64,000 nt of DNA, from contig NZ_CP084874.1 of NCBI RefSeq assembly GCF_020526085.1, positions 3,224,001 to 3,288,000 of the forward strand, given 5' to 3'. This DNA is from Klebsiella africana. GTDB taxonomy: Bacteria > Pseudomonadota > Gammaproteobacteria > Enterobacterales > Enterobacteriaceae. Position numbers and translations under genes: made by a program. The notes beneath the pieces are model-generated. The model did no database searches. It saw only the letters and a list, made by a program, of their open reading frames with translations, and had not been told where the DNA came from. Numbering within the stretch: position 1 is the stretch's first letter; the number at the start of each line of letters is the position of its first letter. Shown here one piece after another: positions 40,873-51,072 of this stretch.

Positions 40873-42000
40873 TTAGTCCAGCCCCAGGATCCCGCGCAGC
40901 TGAGCCAGATCTTCCGCCAGGGTGGTGATCGGCCCTTTCAGCGCATTACGGTCAGCGGTGGTCAGCTTATCGTAGGTCTCGAAACCGTCTTTGGTGCGAT
41001 ATTTGCTGAGGATGCTGTCCACTTTCTTAAAGTTGGCGTCCACTTTCGCCAGCAGCGCGCTGTTCTCTTTTTGCAGCTGCGGACGCAGCAGGTCGACGAT
41101 TTTCTGTGCGCCGTCAATGTTGGCCTGGAAGTCCCACAGGTCGGTGTGGCTGTAACGATCTTCTTCGCCGCTGATCTTGCTGGCCGCGACTTCCTCAATT
41201 AAACCAGCCGCGCCGCCCACCACTTTTGATGGCGGGAATGCCAGCTCGCTGATGCGTTTTTGCAGCTCCAGCACATCGCTGTTCAGCTGATCGGCATATT
41301 TTTCCATCCCCTTGACGCTGTTATCGCCAAACAGCGCTTTCTCCAGACGGTGGAAACCGGTAAATTTCGGATCTTCCGCTTTTTTCTCGAAGTCGTCTTC
41401 GCGGGCGTCAATACTCCCGTCAAGATCAGAGAACAGCTCGGCAATCGGCTCGATGCGCTCGTAGTGCTGGCGGGTTGGAGCGTATAGCGCTTTCGCTTTT
41501 TCGATGTCGCCGGCTTTCACCGCGTCGGTAAAGGCTTTGGTGCCGCTGACCAGCTGCGCAGTTTCCGCCGTCACATAGGCTTTATAAGCGGTGATCGCTT
41601 CGCCGAGGCTCAGCACCGCATCCGCTTTCGCCGCGTCTTTGGTGGCGGCGCCGGTGACAATCAGTTTGCCTTTCGGGTTGGTGAGCAGGCCGCAGGTCAT
41701 GTCATATTCGCCCGGCTGCAGGTTCGCGGTGAGCTTCTGGGTAAAGCCCGGCGCGATGTTCTCACGCTCTTCCACCACCATCACCCCTTTCAGAATCTCC
41801 CACTCCAGCGCTTTCTGGCTGTGGTTCTGAATAATAAACTGGGTTTTACCCGCGTTAACGGTCACCTGCATCGGTTCGCACTGTTTATCGTTGACGGTGA
41901 CTTTGACCTGCGGGATATCCGCAGCCTGAGCACCCAATGCAGAGCTGAGCAGCGCGGCCACGGTCACCCGCAGCGCATTACGGCGAAAATGAATCATCAT
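40873..42000 (-). CDS. efeO: iron uptake system protein EfeO
   Basis: EfeO is a periplasmic protein with an N-terminal cupredoxin-like domain ([20 protein letters not shown], Cys-containing) and a C-terminal imelysin/M75 domain with the HxxE motif in [13 protein letters not shown] Sec signal ([21 protein letters not shown]) begins the protein. It binds iron and passes it to EfeU. I start at 42000 (MMIHFRRN, 375 aa as in E. coli), 6 nt after AGGG; ATG 42006 is the longer option. Middle gene of efeUOB. Confidence 0.95.
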   Translation of the reverse strand: MMIHFRRNALRVTVAALLSSALGAQAADIPQVKVTVNDKQCEPMQVTVNAGKTQFIIQNHSQKALEWEILKGVMVVEERENIAPGFTQKLTANLQPGEYDMTCGLLTNPKGKLIVTGAATKDAAKADAVLSLGEAITAYKAYVTAETAQLVSGTKAFTDAVKAGDIEKAKALYAPTRQHYERIEPIAELFSDLDGSIDAREDDFEKKAEDPKFTGFHRLEKALFGDNSVKGMEKYADQLNSDVLELQKRISELAFPPSKVVGGAAGLIEEVAASKISGEEDRYSHTDLWDFQANIDGAQKIVDLLRPQLQKENSALLAKVDANFKKVDSILSKYRTKDGFETYDKLTTADRNALKGPITTLAEDLAQLRGILGLD

Positions 42001-42051
42001 GATCATCCCTTTCGGTAAGTAGAGTGTCGCTTATAAGCTCGCAGCGCCCGG

Positions 42052-42882
42052 TCAGGCAGCCCGCGAGGCAGTGGTATTATTCCGCGGCGGCAGGGCAAAC
42101 AGCACCAGCGCCGGGATCAGATAAAGTAGATAGACAGCCACTTCGCTGACGCTCGGAGTCTCCTGATAGCCGAAGATCCCCTCCAGCAGCGTGCCGAACA
42201 GCGTATGCGTCGACAGCACATTGCTCAGATCGAAGGCGGTATCCTGGAACAGGTTCCACAGGCCCGCCTCGTGGAAGGCGCGGATCGCCCCCGCGGCCAG
42301 GCCAGCGGCCACCAGCAGAATAAACAGACTGGTCCATTTGAAGAACACGCCGAGGTTAAGGCGGATACCGCCCCAGTAGAGCAGGAAGCCCAGCACAATA
42401 GCGGTGGCCAGGCCCAGCACCGCCCCCAGCGGCGGCCAGATGCCAACGTCCTGCTGGAATGCCGCCAGCAGAAAGAAGACCGACTCCAGTCCCTCACGGG
42501 CGACCGCGAAAAAGACCATCATCACCAGCGCCCAGCCATGGTGATTGCCGCGCTGCAGCGCCTTGTCCACGGCCTGCTCCAGCTGCTGCTTGACGTTGCG
42601 TGAGACATTGCGCATCCAGAAGACCATCCACGTCAGGATCACCACCGCAATGACCGCGACGATCCCTTCGAACAGCTCCTGTTCACGCTGAGGAAATTCC
42701 CCGGTGGTTTCGTTGATAAAAATGCCTAAGCCAAGACACAGCGCCGCCGCGAGGATCACGCCAATCCACATCACGCCAATCCAGTTGCCGCGCTGGGTGC
42801 GTTTCAGATAGCTGGCGATCAGGCTGACAATCAGCGCCGCCTCCAGGCCTTCGCGTAACATAATGAGAAATGGGACAAACAT
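42052..42882 (-). CDS. efeU: ferrous iron permease EfeU
   Basis: EfeU is an Ftr1/OFeT-family inner-membrane iron permease with about seven helices and two REGLE iron motifs: MLREGLEAAL (residues 8-17) and AREGLESVF (about 127-135). The 276-aa frame is intact; E. coli K-12 has a frameshift in this gene. A Fur box lies 56 bp upstream. First gene of efeUOB. Confidence 0.96.
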   Translation of the reverse strand: MFVPFLIMLREGLEAALIVSLIASYLKRTQRGNWIGVMWIGVILAAALCLGLGIFINETTGEFPQREQELFEGIVAVIAVVILTWMVFWMRNVSRNVKQQLEQAVDKALQRGNHHGWALVMMVFFAVAREGLESVFFLLAAFQQDVGIWPPLGAVLGLATAIVLGFLLYWGGIRLNLGVFFKWTSLFILLVAAGLAAGAIRAFHEAGLWNLFQDTAFDLSNVLSTHTLFGTLLEGIFGYQETPSVSEVAVYLLYLIPALVLFALPPRNNTTASRAA

Positions 42883-42937
42883 GCCAATACCCTTAAATGT
42901 AAAGCACCGTCAACGAAAGCAAAAACAGGTAATATTT

Positions 42938-42956
42938 ATGATAGTGATTATCATTA
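42938..42956 (-). promoter_or_regulatory. Fur box of efeUOB
   Basis: On the minus strand TAATGATAATCACTATCAT matches the Fur consensus GATAATGATAATCATTATC in most positions and sits before efeU. It predicts repression by iron-loaded Fur. Confidence 0.85.
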
Positions 42957-43152
42957 CAATACTCAGAAACACAAGCGAAATGTTTAGAGAATGATGACTA
43001 TCTGTAAATAAATCGCTGGCAAATAATGACTTACGAAAATATTCGCCTGTTATCAGGGAAAAGAATAAGCAAAGGATTTTTTACGCCAGATATTTACCCG
43101 TCGCAGCGGCTATGGCTAAATGGCGGCCTTATTGACCTGCGAAAAGAACAAC

Positions 43153-44337
43153 ATGACTGCATTTTTTCATTTCCTGCTGGCGCTGGCGGTGATCCTTGCC
43201 CTGGCCTGGCTTGTCAGCTACGACAGACAAAAGATTCGTATTCGTTACATTCTCCAGTTGATTATTATCGAAATAGCGCTCGCTTTCTTTTTCCTGCACG
43301 CCGAAAGCGGCCTGTTGCTGGTGAAAAATATCTCCGGCTTTTTTGCTTCACTGTTAGGCTTTGCCGCCGAAGGGACCAATTTCGTGTTTGGCGGCATGAG
43401 CGAAAAAGGCTTAGCCTTTATTTTCCTGGGCGTCCTGTGTCCGATTGTGTTTATTTCCGCGCTGATTGGTATTCTCCAGCACTGGCGGATCCTGCCGATT
43501 TTTATTCGCCTGATTGGCACCCTGCTGTCGAAAGTCAACGGCATGGGTAAGCTGGAATCTTTCAATGCCGTCAGCTCGCTGATCCTCGGCCAGTCGGAGA
43601 ACTTCATCGCCTACAAGGGCGTACTGGGCGACCTCTCCTCACGGCGGCTATTCACCATGGCGGCAACGGCCATGTCGACCGTATCGTTGTCGATTGTCGG
43701 CGCCTATATGACCATGCTGGACGCCAAATATGTCGTCGCGGCGCTGATCCTGAATATGTTCAGCACCTTTATCGTACTGTCGGTAATTAACCCGACGCGG
43801 CCGGGCAGCGAGCAGGAAATAAAACTTGAGAAACTGCACGAATCGCAGAGTTTCTTTGAAATGCTCGGGGAATATATTCTGGCCGGCTTTAAAGTGGCGA
43901 TGATTATTCTGGCGATGCTGATCGGCTTTATCGCCCTGATCAGCGCCATTAACGCGCTGTTCGCCACCCTGTTTGGTCTTAGCTTCCAGCAGATCCTCGG
44001 CTACGTCTTTTATCCGCTGGCGTGGCTTATCGGCATCCCGCTGAGCGATGCGCTAAACGCTGGCAGCATCATGGCCACCAAACTGGTCGCTAACGAATTT
44101 GTGGCGATGATTGAGCTGCAAAAGATTGCCGCCAGCATGACCCCTCGCGGGCTCGGCATTCTCTCGGTATTCCTGGTGTCGTTTGCTAACTTTGCCTCGA
44201 TCGGCATTATTGCCGGGGCGATCAAAGGTCTGAATGAACCGCAGGGCAATATCGTCTCCCGCTTCGGCCTGCGGCTGGTGTATAGCGCCACGCTGGTGAG
44301 CCTGCTTTCCGCCAGCTTCGCCGGGCTGGTGCTGTAA
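43153..44337 (+). CDS. NupC-family concentrative nucleoside transporter
   Basis: A 394-aa inner-membrane CNT protein. Conserved family segments are [23 protein letters not shown] (about residues 131-153), the GxxGAYM stretch and the C-terminal NEFVAMIEL. Members import nucleosides with H+ or Na+; the closest E. coli paralogues are NupC and NupX. I chose the ATG at 43153 ([14 protein letters not shown]), which begins the first helix; an ATG at 43120 would add 11 polar residues. It is divergent from efeU; I see no operator apart from the Fur box. Nucleoside specificity cannot be told. Confidence 0.9.
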   Translation: MTAFFHFLLALAVILALAWLVSYDRQKIRIRYILQLIIIEIALAFFFLHAESGLLLVKNISGFFASLLGFAAEGTNFVFGGMSEKGLAFIFLGVLCPIVFISALIGILQHWRILPIFIRLIGTLLSKVNGMGKLESFNAVSSLILGQSENFIAYKGVLGDLSSRRLFTMAATAMSTVSLSIVGAYMTMLDAKYVVAALILNMFSTFIVLSVINPTRPGSEQEIKLEKLHESQSFFEMLGEYILAGFKVAMIILAMLIGFIALISAINALFATLFGLSFQQILGYVFYPLAWLIGIPLSDALNAGSIMATKLVANEFVAMIELQKIAASMTPRGLGILSVFLVSFANFASIGIIAGAIKGLNEPQGNIVSRFGLRLVYSATLVSLLSASFAGLVL

Positions 44338-44338
44338 A

Positions 44339-44365
44339 ACAAACGGCGGGGCTACCCCGCCGTTT
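44339..44365. terminator. bidirectional terminator CNT gene / DUF3574 gene
   Basis: AAACGGCGGGG / CCCCGCCGTTT with a TA-rich loop lies between two convergent stop codons. Confidence 0.82.
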
Positions 44366-44367
44366 AC

Positions 44368-44802
44368 TCAGAACTGCACGCAGACCGGCTGGTCGACACG
44401 CATCACCGACTCCTGCGCGAAGCGTGATTTATAGCCCTGGCGCAGAGCTTCAATACCGGCCTCGCTCTGCGCGTCATGCCCATGGATCACCATCAGCGCC
44501 TTACTCTGCTCCCGCACCACCTGACCATTCTGGCCAAGCCACTGGCCGCGGGCATCAAACACCGTCAGCCCATCGCGAAAGCGCGGCGTCACGTCACGGT
44601 CGACAAACTGTTGCCACTCTTCAGCGGTGATGTCTTTCCCCGCCGGGCGGCTCAGACCGAAGTAAAGCGTGGTTTGCACCATGGGCTTATCCGCCGGGCA
44701 GACGCCGGGCTTCGCCGCGCTGGTCGATGAACTTCCACCCGCCACGCAGCCGCTGAGTAACCCTGCCAGCACCAGCGCCATTGCACCCTGTCTGAACGTC
44801 AT
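44368..44802 (-). CDS. DUF3574 lipoprotein
   Basis: A 144-aa lipoprotein with signal MTFRQGAMALVLAGLLSGCVAGG (lipobox LLSGC) followed by a Ser/Ala linker and a DUF3574 domain (TTLYFGLSRPAGKDITAEEWQQF, FDARGQWLGQNGQVVREQSK, VMRVDQPVCVQF). Gly after the Cys suggests outer-membrane sorting. Function unknown. The ATG at 44802 has AGGA upstream; one five codons earlier does not. It lies between the CNT transporter and putP. Confidence 0.85.
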   Translation of the reverse strand: MTFRQGAMALVLAGLLSGCVAGGSSSTSAAKPGVCPADKPMVQTTLYFGLSRPAGKDITAEEWQQFVDRDVTPRFRDGLTVFDARGQWLGQNGQVVREQSKALMVIHGHDAQSEAGIEALRQGYKSRFAQESVMRVDQPVCVQF

Positions 44803-44892
44803 CTTTGCTATCCTCATTGTTATTAGTCAGGAAATATCAGCGGATTTTCAGATAATTAGCAAGGGTTATAATATTCCGGCCCGGCACCAGGC

Positions 44893-44918
44893 AAAAAAAA
44901 GCCCGCCAGCGGCGGGCT
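44893..44918 (-). terminator. terminator of putP
   Basis: On the minus strand the stem AGCCCGCC / GGCGGGCT is followed by eight U residues, 18 bp after the putP stop. Confidence 0.88.
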
Positions 44919-44936
44919 CGTGAGCATTAGATGATC

Positions 44937-46445
44937 TTACTCAGCCGTGGCGCGTACCGACGGCGGCGTATGGTAGTGGGCATCCGCTTCGGCAAAGCGC
45001 TGCTGCATGCTGGCCGATGGCGCTTTATCCAGCAGGCTAAAGACCACAATCCCCAGGCTACCGAAGATAAAGCCCGGAATAATTTCATACAGGCCCAGCC
45101 AGCCAAACTGCTTCCAGACGATTACGGTCAGGGCGCCAATCACCATCCCGGCCAGCGCACCGTTACGGGTCATGCGTGACCACATTACCGAGAACAGGAC
45201 CACCGGGCCAAAGGCGGCGCCAAAGCCAGCCCAGGCGTAGCTCACCAGACCCAGCACGCGGTTTTCCGGATTGGCCGCCAGGGCAATCGCCACCAGGGCA
45301 ACCACCAGCACCATCATACGGCCCACCCACACCAGCTCTTTCTGACCGGCGTTTTTGCGCAGGAACGCTTTATACAGGTCTTCGGTAATTGCGCTGGAGC
45401 AGACCAGCAGCTGACAGCTCAGGGTGGACATCACCGCCGCCAGAATCGCCGACAGCAGGATCCCGGCAATCCACGGGTTAAACAGGATTTGCGCCAGCTC
45501 GATAAACACGCGTTCGGCGTTCTGGTTCACCGCGCCCGCCAGGCTCGGGTTGTTATTGAAGTAGGCGATGCCAAAGAAGCCGACGGCCACCGCGCCCGCC
45601 AGGCACAGGATCATCCAGGTCATACTGATGCGACGTGCGTGAACGATACTGTGATGCGAATCCGCCGCCATAAAGCGCGCCAGAATATGCGGTTGACCGA
45701 AATAACCCAGCCCCCAGCCCATCAACGAAATAATCGCTACGAAGTTCAGCCCCTTGAGCATGTCGATATTTTCGATGCTCTTTTGCTTAATGACTTCCAG
45801 CGAATCACCAAAGCCGCCGACGGAAATAATGACGATCACCGGGGTGAGGATCAGGGCAAAAATCATCAGGCTGGCCTGCACGGTATCGGTCCAGCTGACC
45901 GCGAGGAAGCCGCCGACGAAAGTATAGATAATCGTTGCTGCCGCCCCGGCCCACAGCGCGGTTTCATAACTCATACCGAAGGTGCTTTCAAACAGACGCG
46001 CCCCCGCCACAATTCCCGAGGCACAATAGATGGTAAAGAACAGCAGAATAACCAGCGCCGAAATAATTCTCAGCACCCGGCTTTTATCTTCAAAACGGCC
46101 GGTAAAATAATCGGGCAGCGTCAGGGCGTTATTATTCACTTCGGTATGCACGCGCAGGCGACCGGCTACCAGCTTCCAGTTAATCCACGCCCCCAGCGTT
46201 AAGCCAATGGCGATCCAGCTTTCGGAAATCCCGGAGAGGAAAATCGCCCCCGGCAGGCCCATCAGCAGCCAGCCGCTCATATCCGACGCCCCTGCGGAAA
46301 GCGCGGTCACAAATGGCCCCAGACTCCTTCCCCCAAGAATATAATCATCGAAGTTTTTGGTCGAACGCCAGGCAATAAACCCTATCAATACCATACCAAA
46401 AATATAAACAATAAATGTCACCAGCATCGGTGTGCTAATAGCCAT
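44937..46445 (-). CDS. putP: sodium/proline symporter
   Basis: PutP imports proline with Na+ as a carbon and nitrogen source. The 502-aa protein has about 13 helices of the SSS family, with the Na+/proline residues in FDDYILGGRSLGPFVTALSAGASDMSGWL (about residues 31-59). Length equals E. coli PutP. It is divergent from putA over a control region with PutA sites. Confidence 0.97.
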   Translation of the reverse strand: MAISTPMLVTFIVYIFGMVLIGFIAWRSTKNFDDYILGGRSLGPFVTALSAGASDMSGWLLMGLPGAIFLSGISESWIAIGLTLGAWINWKLVAGRLRVHTEVNNNALTLPDYFTGRFEDKSRVLRIISALVILLFFTIYCASGIVAGARLFESTFGMSYETALWAGAAATIIYTFVGGFLAVSWTDTVQASLMIFALILTPVIVIISVGGFGDSLEVIKQKSIENIDMLKGLNFVAIISLMGWGLGYFGQPHILARFMAADSHHSIVHARRISMTWMILCLAGAVAVGFFGIAYFNNNPSLAGAVNQNAERVFIELAQILFNPWIAGILLSAILAAVMSTLSCQLLVCSSAITEDLYKAFLRKNAGQKELVWVGRMMVLVVALVAIALAANPENRVLGLVSYAWAGFGAAFGPVVLFSVMWSRMTRNGALAGMVIGALTVIVWKQFGWLGLYEIIPGFIFGSLGIVVFSLLDKAPSASMQQRFAEADAHYHTPPSVRATAE

Positions 46446-46866
46446 GCAAAGTCTCCAGAATTTTTATCGACAGCGTCCAACTTCGTCGTTTTTTTCCACT
46501 ACCGGAACGGGGTAATGGCGCATTGTTTAATTGGGCGACCGTATCCTGACGGAAGCTTCGGTTTTTCACAAACGATTTAACACAGCATTTACACGAAAAA
46601 CCGACGGCGCAAAACGTCAATTTATGAGAGGTTGCACTCTCTCACGTTTTTAAAGGTTGCACCAAACAAAAGTGTTAACTCACGCATACAAATACCCTAT
46701 GAGGCCGGGGTTAAATTTCTGCTATTTTAGGCGTTATTTTTAACAATCAAGCCATTTCACGGCTTCCGTCACAAGCCACAATTAACAAGGTTGCACAAAG
46801 TTGCAACATAGTGGATATTTCCATGCAACCGCATAAGCCTAACGATAAATGACAGGAGTTTTGAGC
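46446..46866. promoter_or_regulatory. put control region with PutA operators
   Basis: About 420 bp between divergent putP and putA. The PutA recognition sequence GGTTGCA occurs at 46630-46636, 46655-46661 and 46789-46795, with a fourth core GTTGCA at 46800-46805. In enterobacteria, PutA without membrane-bound proline metabolism sits here and represses both genes. Nothing else was recognised in the gap. Confidence 0.8.
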
Positions 46867-49800
46867 ATGGGCACCACCACCATGGGTGTTAAGCTTGACG
46901 ACGCAACCCGCGAGCGCATTAAATCCGCCGCGAGCCGTATTGACCGCACGCCGCACTGGCTGATTAAGCAGGCCATCTTTAATTATCTGGAAAAACTGGA
47001 GAACGACGAGACGCTGCCTGAGCTGCCGGCCCTGCTCTCCGGTGCCGCCAATGAAAGCGATGAAGCGGGTTCTCCGGCGGAAGAGCCCTATCAGCCGTTC
47101 CTCGAATTCGCCGAGCAGATCCTGCCGCAGTCGGTGAGCCGCGCAGCGATCACCGCCGCCTGGCGACGTCCGGAAACTGATGCGGTACCGATGCTGCTGG
47201 AGCAGGCCCGTCTGCCGCAGCCGCTGGGCGAACAGGCGCACAAGCTGGCGTATCAGCTGGCGGAAAAACTGCGCAACCAGAAAACCGCCAGCGGCCGTGC
47301 CGGCATGGTGCAGAGTCTGCTGCAGGAGTTCTCCCTCTCTTCACAGGAAGGGGTGGCGCTGATGTGCCTGGCGGAAGCCCTGCTGCGTATTCCGGATAAA
47401 GCCACCCGCGATGCGCTGATCCGCGACAAAATCAGCAACGGTAACTGGCAGTCGCACATCGGCCGCAGCCCGTCGCTGTTCGTCAACGCCGCCACCTGGG
47501 GGCTGCTGTTCACCGGGAAACTGGTTTCCACGCACAACGAGACCAGCCTCTCCCGCTCCCTGAACCGCATCATCGGTAAGAGCGGCGAACCGCTGATCCG
47601 CAAAGGCGTGGATATGGCGATGCGCCTGATGGGCGAGCAGTTCGTCACCGGGGAAACCATCGCCGAAGCGCTGGCTAACGCCCGCAAGCTGGAAGAAAAA
47701 GGGTTCCGCTACTCCTACGATATGCTCGGCGAAGCGGCGCTGACCGCCGCCGACGCCCAGGCCTATATGGTCTCTTATCAGCAGGCGATCCATGCCATCG
47801 GCAAAGCCTCCAACGGCCGCGGCATTTATGAAGGTCCGGGCATCTCGATTAAACTCTCCGCGCTGCACCCGCGCTACAGCCGCGCGCAGTATGACCGGGT
47901 GATGGAAGAGCTTTACCCGCGGCTGAAATCGCTGACCCTGCTGGCGCGCCAGTATGACATCGGCATCAACATTGACGCCGAAGAGGCCGACCGTCTGGAG
48001 ATCTCCCTCGACCTGCTGGAAAAACTGTGCTTCGAGCCGGAGCTGGCCGGCTGGAACGGGATTGGCTTCGTAATTCAGGCCTACCAGAAGCGCTGTCCGT
48101 TTGTCATTGATTATCTGATTGACCTCGCCACCCGCAGCCGCCGTCGCCTGATGATCCGTCTGGTGAAAGGCGCCTACTGGGATAGCGAAATTAAACGCGC
48201 GCAGATGGAAGGTCTCGAAGGCTATCCGGTCTACACCCGCAAGGTGTACACCGACGTCTCCTACCTCGCCTGCGCGAAGAAGCTGCTGGCGGTGCCGAAC
48301 CTGATTTACCCGCAGTTCGCCACCCACAACGCCCATACGCTGGCGGCTATCTACCAGCTGGCAGGCCAGAACTACTACCCGGGCCAGTATGAGTTCCAGT
48401 GCCTGCACGGCATGGGCGAACCGCTGTACGAGCAGGTGGTGGGCAAGGTCGCTGACGGCAAGCTGAACCGTCCGTGCCGGATCTACGCCCCGGTGGGCAC
48501 CCACGAGACGCTGCTGGCGTATCTGGTGCGTCGTCTGCTGGAGAATGGCGCCAATACCTCCTTCGTCAACCGTATCGCGGACAATACCCTGCCGCTGGAC
48601 GAGCTGGTGGCCGACCCGGTCAGCGCGGTAGAAAAACTGGCGCAGCAGGAAGGCCAGGCCGGCCTGCCGCATCCGAAAATCCCGCTGCCGCGCGATCTCT
48701 ACGGCAGCGGCCGGAGCAACTCCGCCGGTCTCGATCTGGCGAACGAGCACCGTCTAGCCTCCCTCTCCTCTTCCCTGCTCAACAGCGCCCTGCATAAATG
48801 GCAGGCATTGCCGATGCTTGAGCAGCCGGTGGCCGAAGGCGAGATGCAGCCGGTGGTTAACCCGGCAGAGCCGAAAGATATCGTCGGCTATGTCCGCGAA
48901 GCCAGCGACGCTGAAGTGCAGCAGGCGCTGACCAGCGCTATCAACAATGCGCCGATCTGGTTCGCCACCCCGCCGCAGGAGCGCGCCGCCATTCTTGAGC
49001 GCGCCGCGGTGCTGATGGAAAGCCAGATGCCGACCCTGATGGGGATCCTGGTGCGCGAGGCGGGTAAAACCTTCAGCAACGCCATCGCCGAAGTACGCGA
49101 AGCCGTTGACTTCCTGCACTATTACGCCGGCCAGGTGCGCGACGATTTCGATAATGAAACCCACCGCCCGCTGGGTCCGGTGGTCTGTATCAGCCCGTGG
49201 AACTTCCCGCTGGCGATCTTCACCGGCCAGATTGCCGCCGCGCTGGCGGCCGGCAACAGCGTGCTGGCGAAACCGGCCGAGCAGACGCCGCTTATCGCCG
49301 CCCAGGGCGTGGCGATCCTGCTGGAAGCCGGCGTGCCGCCAGGGGTGATCCAGCTGCTGCCGGGCCGCGGGGAGACCGTGGGCGCCGCGCTAACCTCCGA
49401 TGAGCGCGTGCGCGGCGTGATGTTCACCGGCTCCACCGAAGTGGCCACCCTGCTGCAGCGCAATATTGCCAGCCGCCTTGATCCCCAGGGTCGCCCGACG
49501 CCGCTGATCGCCGAAACCGGCGGGATGAACGCGATGATCGTCGACTCGTCGGCGCTCACCGAACAGGTGGTGATCGACGTGCTGGCTTCCGCGTTCGACA
49601 GCGCCGGCCAGCGCTGCTCCGCCCTGCGCGTGCTCTGCCTGCAGGAAGAGGTCGCCGACCACACCTTGACCATGCTGCGCGGCGCCATGAGCGAGTGCCG
49701 GATGGGCAATCCGGGGCGCCTGACCACCGATATCGGTCCGGTTATCGATGCGGAAGCGAAAGAGAATATTGAACGCCATATTCAGGCAATGCGCGCTAAA

Positions 49801-50829
49801 GGCCGCACCGTCTACCAGGCGGTGCGCGAGAATAGCGAAGACGCCCGCGAATGGCACCAGGGGACCTTCGTGCCGCCGACGCTTATCGAACTCGACAGCT
49901 TTGATGAGCTGAAAAAAGAGGTCTTCGGCCCGGTGCTGCACGTGGTGCGCTATAACCGTAATGAGCTGGACAAACTGGTCGAGCAGATTAACGCCTCTGG
50001 CTATGGCCTGACCCTCGGCGTGCATACCCGCATCGACGAGACCATCGCCCAGGTCACCGGCAGCGCGAAGGTGGGCAACCTGTACGTCAACCGCAATATG
50101 GTTGGCGCCGTGGTCGGCGTGCAGCCGTTCGGCGGCGAAGGGTTGTCCGGTACCGGTCCGAAAGCCGGCGGTCCGCTATATCTGTACCGTCTGCTCTCCA
50201 GCCGTCCACAAGGCGCAGTTGGCGTGACCTTCTCCCGCCAGGATGCGGAGCGTCCGCTGGACGCCCAGCTGAAAACGCTGCTGGAAAAACCGCTGCAGGC
50301 CCTGCAGCAGTGGGCGGCGGGCCGTCCTGAGCTGCAGGCGCTGTGCCAGCAGTACAGCGAGCAGGCGCAAAGCGGCACCCAACGCCTGCTGCCGGGGCCA
50401 ACCGGCGAGCGCAACACCCTGACGCTGATGCCGCGCGAGCGCGTACTGTGCGTGGCGGATAACGAGCAGGATGCGCTGATCCAGCTGGCGGCTGTGCTGG
50501 CGGTGGGTTGTGAAGTACTGTGGCCGGACAGCGTCCTGCAGCGCGATCTGGCGAAGAAACTGCCGCGGGAAGTCAGCGAGCGCATTCGCTTTGCCAAAGC
50601 GGAGCAGTTGCCTGGCCAGGCCTTCGACGCGGTTATCTACCACGGCGATTCCGACCAACTGCGCGAGCTGTGCGAGCAGGTGGCGGCGCGCGACGGGGCG
50701 ATTGTCTCGGTGCAGGGCTTCGCCCGCGGCGAAACCAATCTGCTGCTGGAGCGGCTGTATATCGAGCGTTCGCTGAGCGTTAACACCGCGGCGGCAGGCG
50801 GTAACGCCAGCCTGATGACCATCGGCTAA
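46867..50829 (+). CDS. putA: trifunctional PutA: repressor, proline dehydrogenase, P5C dehydrogenase
   Basis: PutA oxidises proline to glutamate in two steps and represses the put genes. The 1320-aa protein has a ribbon-helix-helix DNA-binding domain (residues 1-47, TTTMGVKLDDATRERIKSAA), an FAD proline dehydrogenase domain (about 260-610, with YRKVYTDVSYL-type motifs and RRRLMIRLVKGAYWD), and a P5C dehydrogenase domain (about 650-1130) with the catalytic Glu in AETGGMNA and Cys in SAGQRCSALR. It ends with the conserved SLSVNTAAAGGNASLMTIG. The start at 46867 is 8 nt after AGGAG; length equals E. coli PutA. Confidence 0.98.
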   Translation: MGTTTMGVKLDDATRERIKSAASRIDRTPHWLIKQAIFNYLEKLENDETLPELPALLSGAANESDEAGSPAEEPYQPFLEFAEQILPQSVSRAAITAAWRRPETDAVPMLLEQARLPQPLGEQAHKLAYQLAEKLRNQKTASGRAGMVQSLLQEFSLSSQEGVALMCLAEALLRIPDKATRDALIRDKISNGNWQSHIGRSPSLFVNAATWGLLFTGKLVSTHNETSLSRSLNRIIGKSGEPLIRKGVDMAMRLMGEQFVTGETIAEALANARKLEEKGFRYSYDMLGEAALTAADAQAYMVSYQQAIHAIGKASNGRGIYEGPGISIKLSALHPRYSRAQYDRVMEELYPRLKSLTLLARQYDIGINIDAEEADRLEISLDLLEKLCFEPELAGWNGIGFVIQAYQKRCPFVIDYLIDLATRSRRRLMIRLVKGAYWDSEIKRAQMEGLEGYPVYTRKVYTDVSYLACAKKLLAVPNLIYPQFATHNAHTLAAIYQLAGQNYYPGQYEFQCLHGMGEPLYEQVVGKVADGKLNRPCRIYAPVGTHETLLAYLVRRLLENGANTSFVNRIADNTLPLDELVADPVSAVEKLAQQEGQAGLPHPKIPLPRDLYGSGRSNSAGLDLANEHRLASLSSSLLNSALHKWQALPMLEQPVAEGEMQPVVNPAEPKDIVGYVREASDAEVQQALTSAINNAPIWFATPPQERAAILERAAVLMESQMPTLMGILVREAGKTFSNAIAEVREAVDFLHYYAGQVRDDFDNETHRPLGPVVCISPWNFPLAIFTGQIAAALAAGNSVLAKPAEQTPLIAAQGVAILLEAGVPPGVIQLLPGRGETVGAALTSDERVRGVMFTGSTEVATLLQRNIASRLDPQGRPTPLIAETGGMNAMIVDSSALTEQVVIDVLASAFDSAGQRCSALRVLCLQEEVADHTLTMLRGAMSECRMGNPGRLTTDIGPVIDAEAKENIERHIQAMRAKGRTVYQAVRENSEDAREWHQGTFVPPTLIELDSFDELKKEVFGPVLHVVRYNRNELDKLVEQINASGYGLTLGVHTRIDETIAQVTGSAKVGNLYVNRNMVGAVVGVQPFGGEGLSGTGPKAGGPLYLYRLLSSRPQGAVGVTFSRQDAERPLDAQLKTLLEKPLQALQQWAAGRPELQALCQQYSEQAQSGTQRLLPGPTGERNTLTLMPRERVLCVADNEQDALIQLAAVLAVGCEVLWPDSVLQRDLAKKLPREVSERIRFAKAEQLPGQAFDAVIYHGDSDQLRELCEQVAARDGAIVSVQGFARGETNLLLERLYIERSLSVNTAAAGGNASLMTIG

Positions 50830-50835
50830 AACGGG

Positions 50836-50980
50836 CTCCCCGGTGGCGCTGCGCTTACCGGGGCTACCTGTCTCATGGCACGGAGGCCGCCATTATGGTA
50901 GGTCGGGTAAGCGTAGCGCCACCCGACAACATAACAATACAACGAGGTAGCCGGATAAGGCGCTGTGCGCCGCCATCCGG
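50836..50980. repeat. REP-type palindromes after putA
   Basis: Three GC-rich dyads of REP type lie in sequence at 50836-50861, 50902-50926 and 50951-50980 (for example GTCGGGTAAGC ... GCCACCCGAC). The set resembles a BIME between putA and its terminator. Confidence 0.7.
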
Positions 50981-51032
50981 GAGAGCGGCGCGGTGATCAG
51001 CTAATGACAGCCGACGTCAGCTGTGCTTAATT

Positions 51033-51059
51033 AAGGCTCCCGGACGGGAGCCTTTTTTA
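51033..51059 (+). terminator. terminator before the LprI-like gene
   Basis: AAGGCTCCC / GGGAGCCTT followed by six T. It ends putA transcription, only 14 bp before the next start codon. Confidence 0.85.
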
Positions 51060-51072
51060 TGGGAGCAGAACA

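Noticed and set aside
43026..43550. 174-aa frame overlapping the CNT gene start
   Set aside because: Mostly an off-frame reading of the CNT coding region.
50881..50984. Transposon end repeats after putA
   Set aside because: The dyads are REP elements with no transposase nearby.
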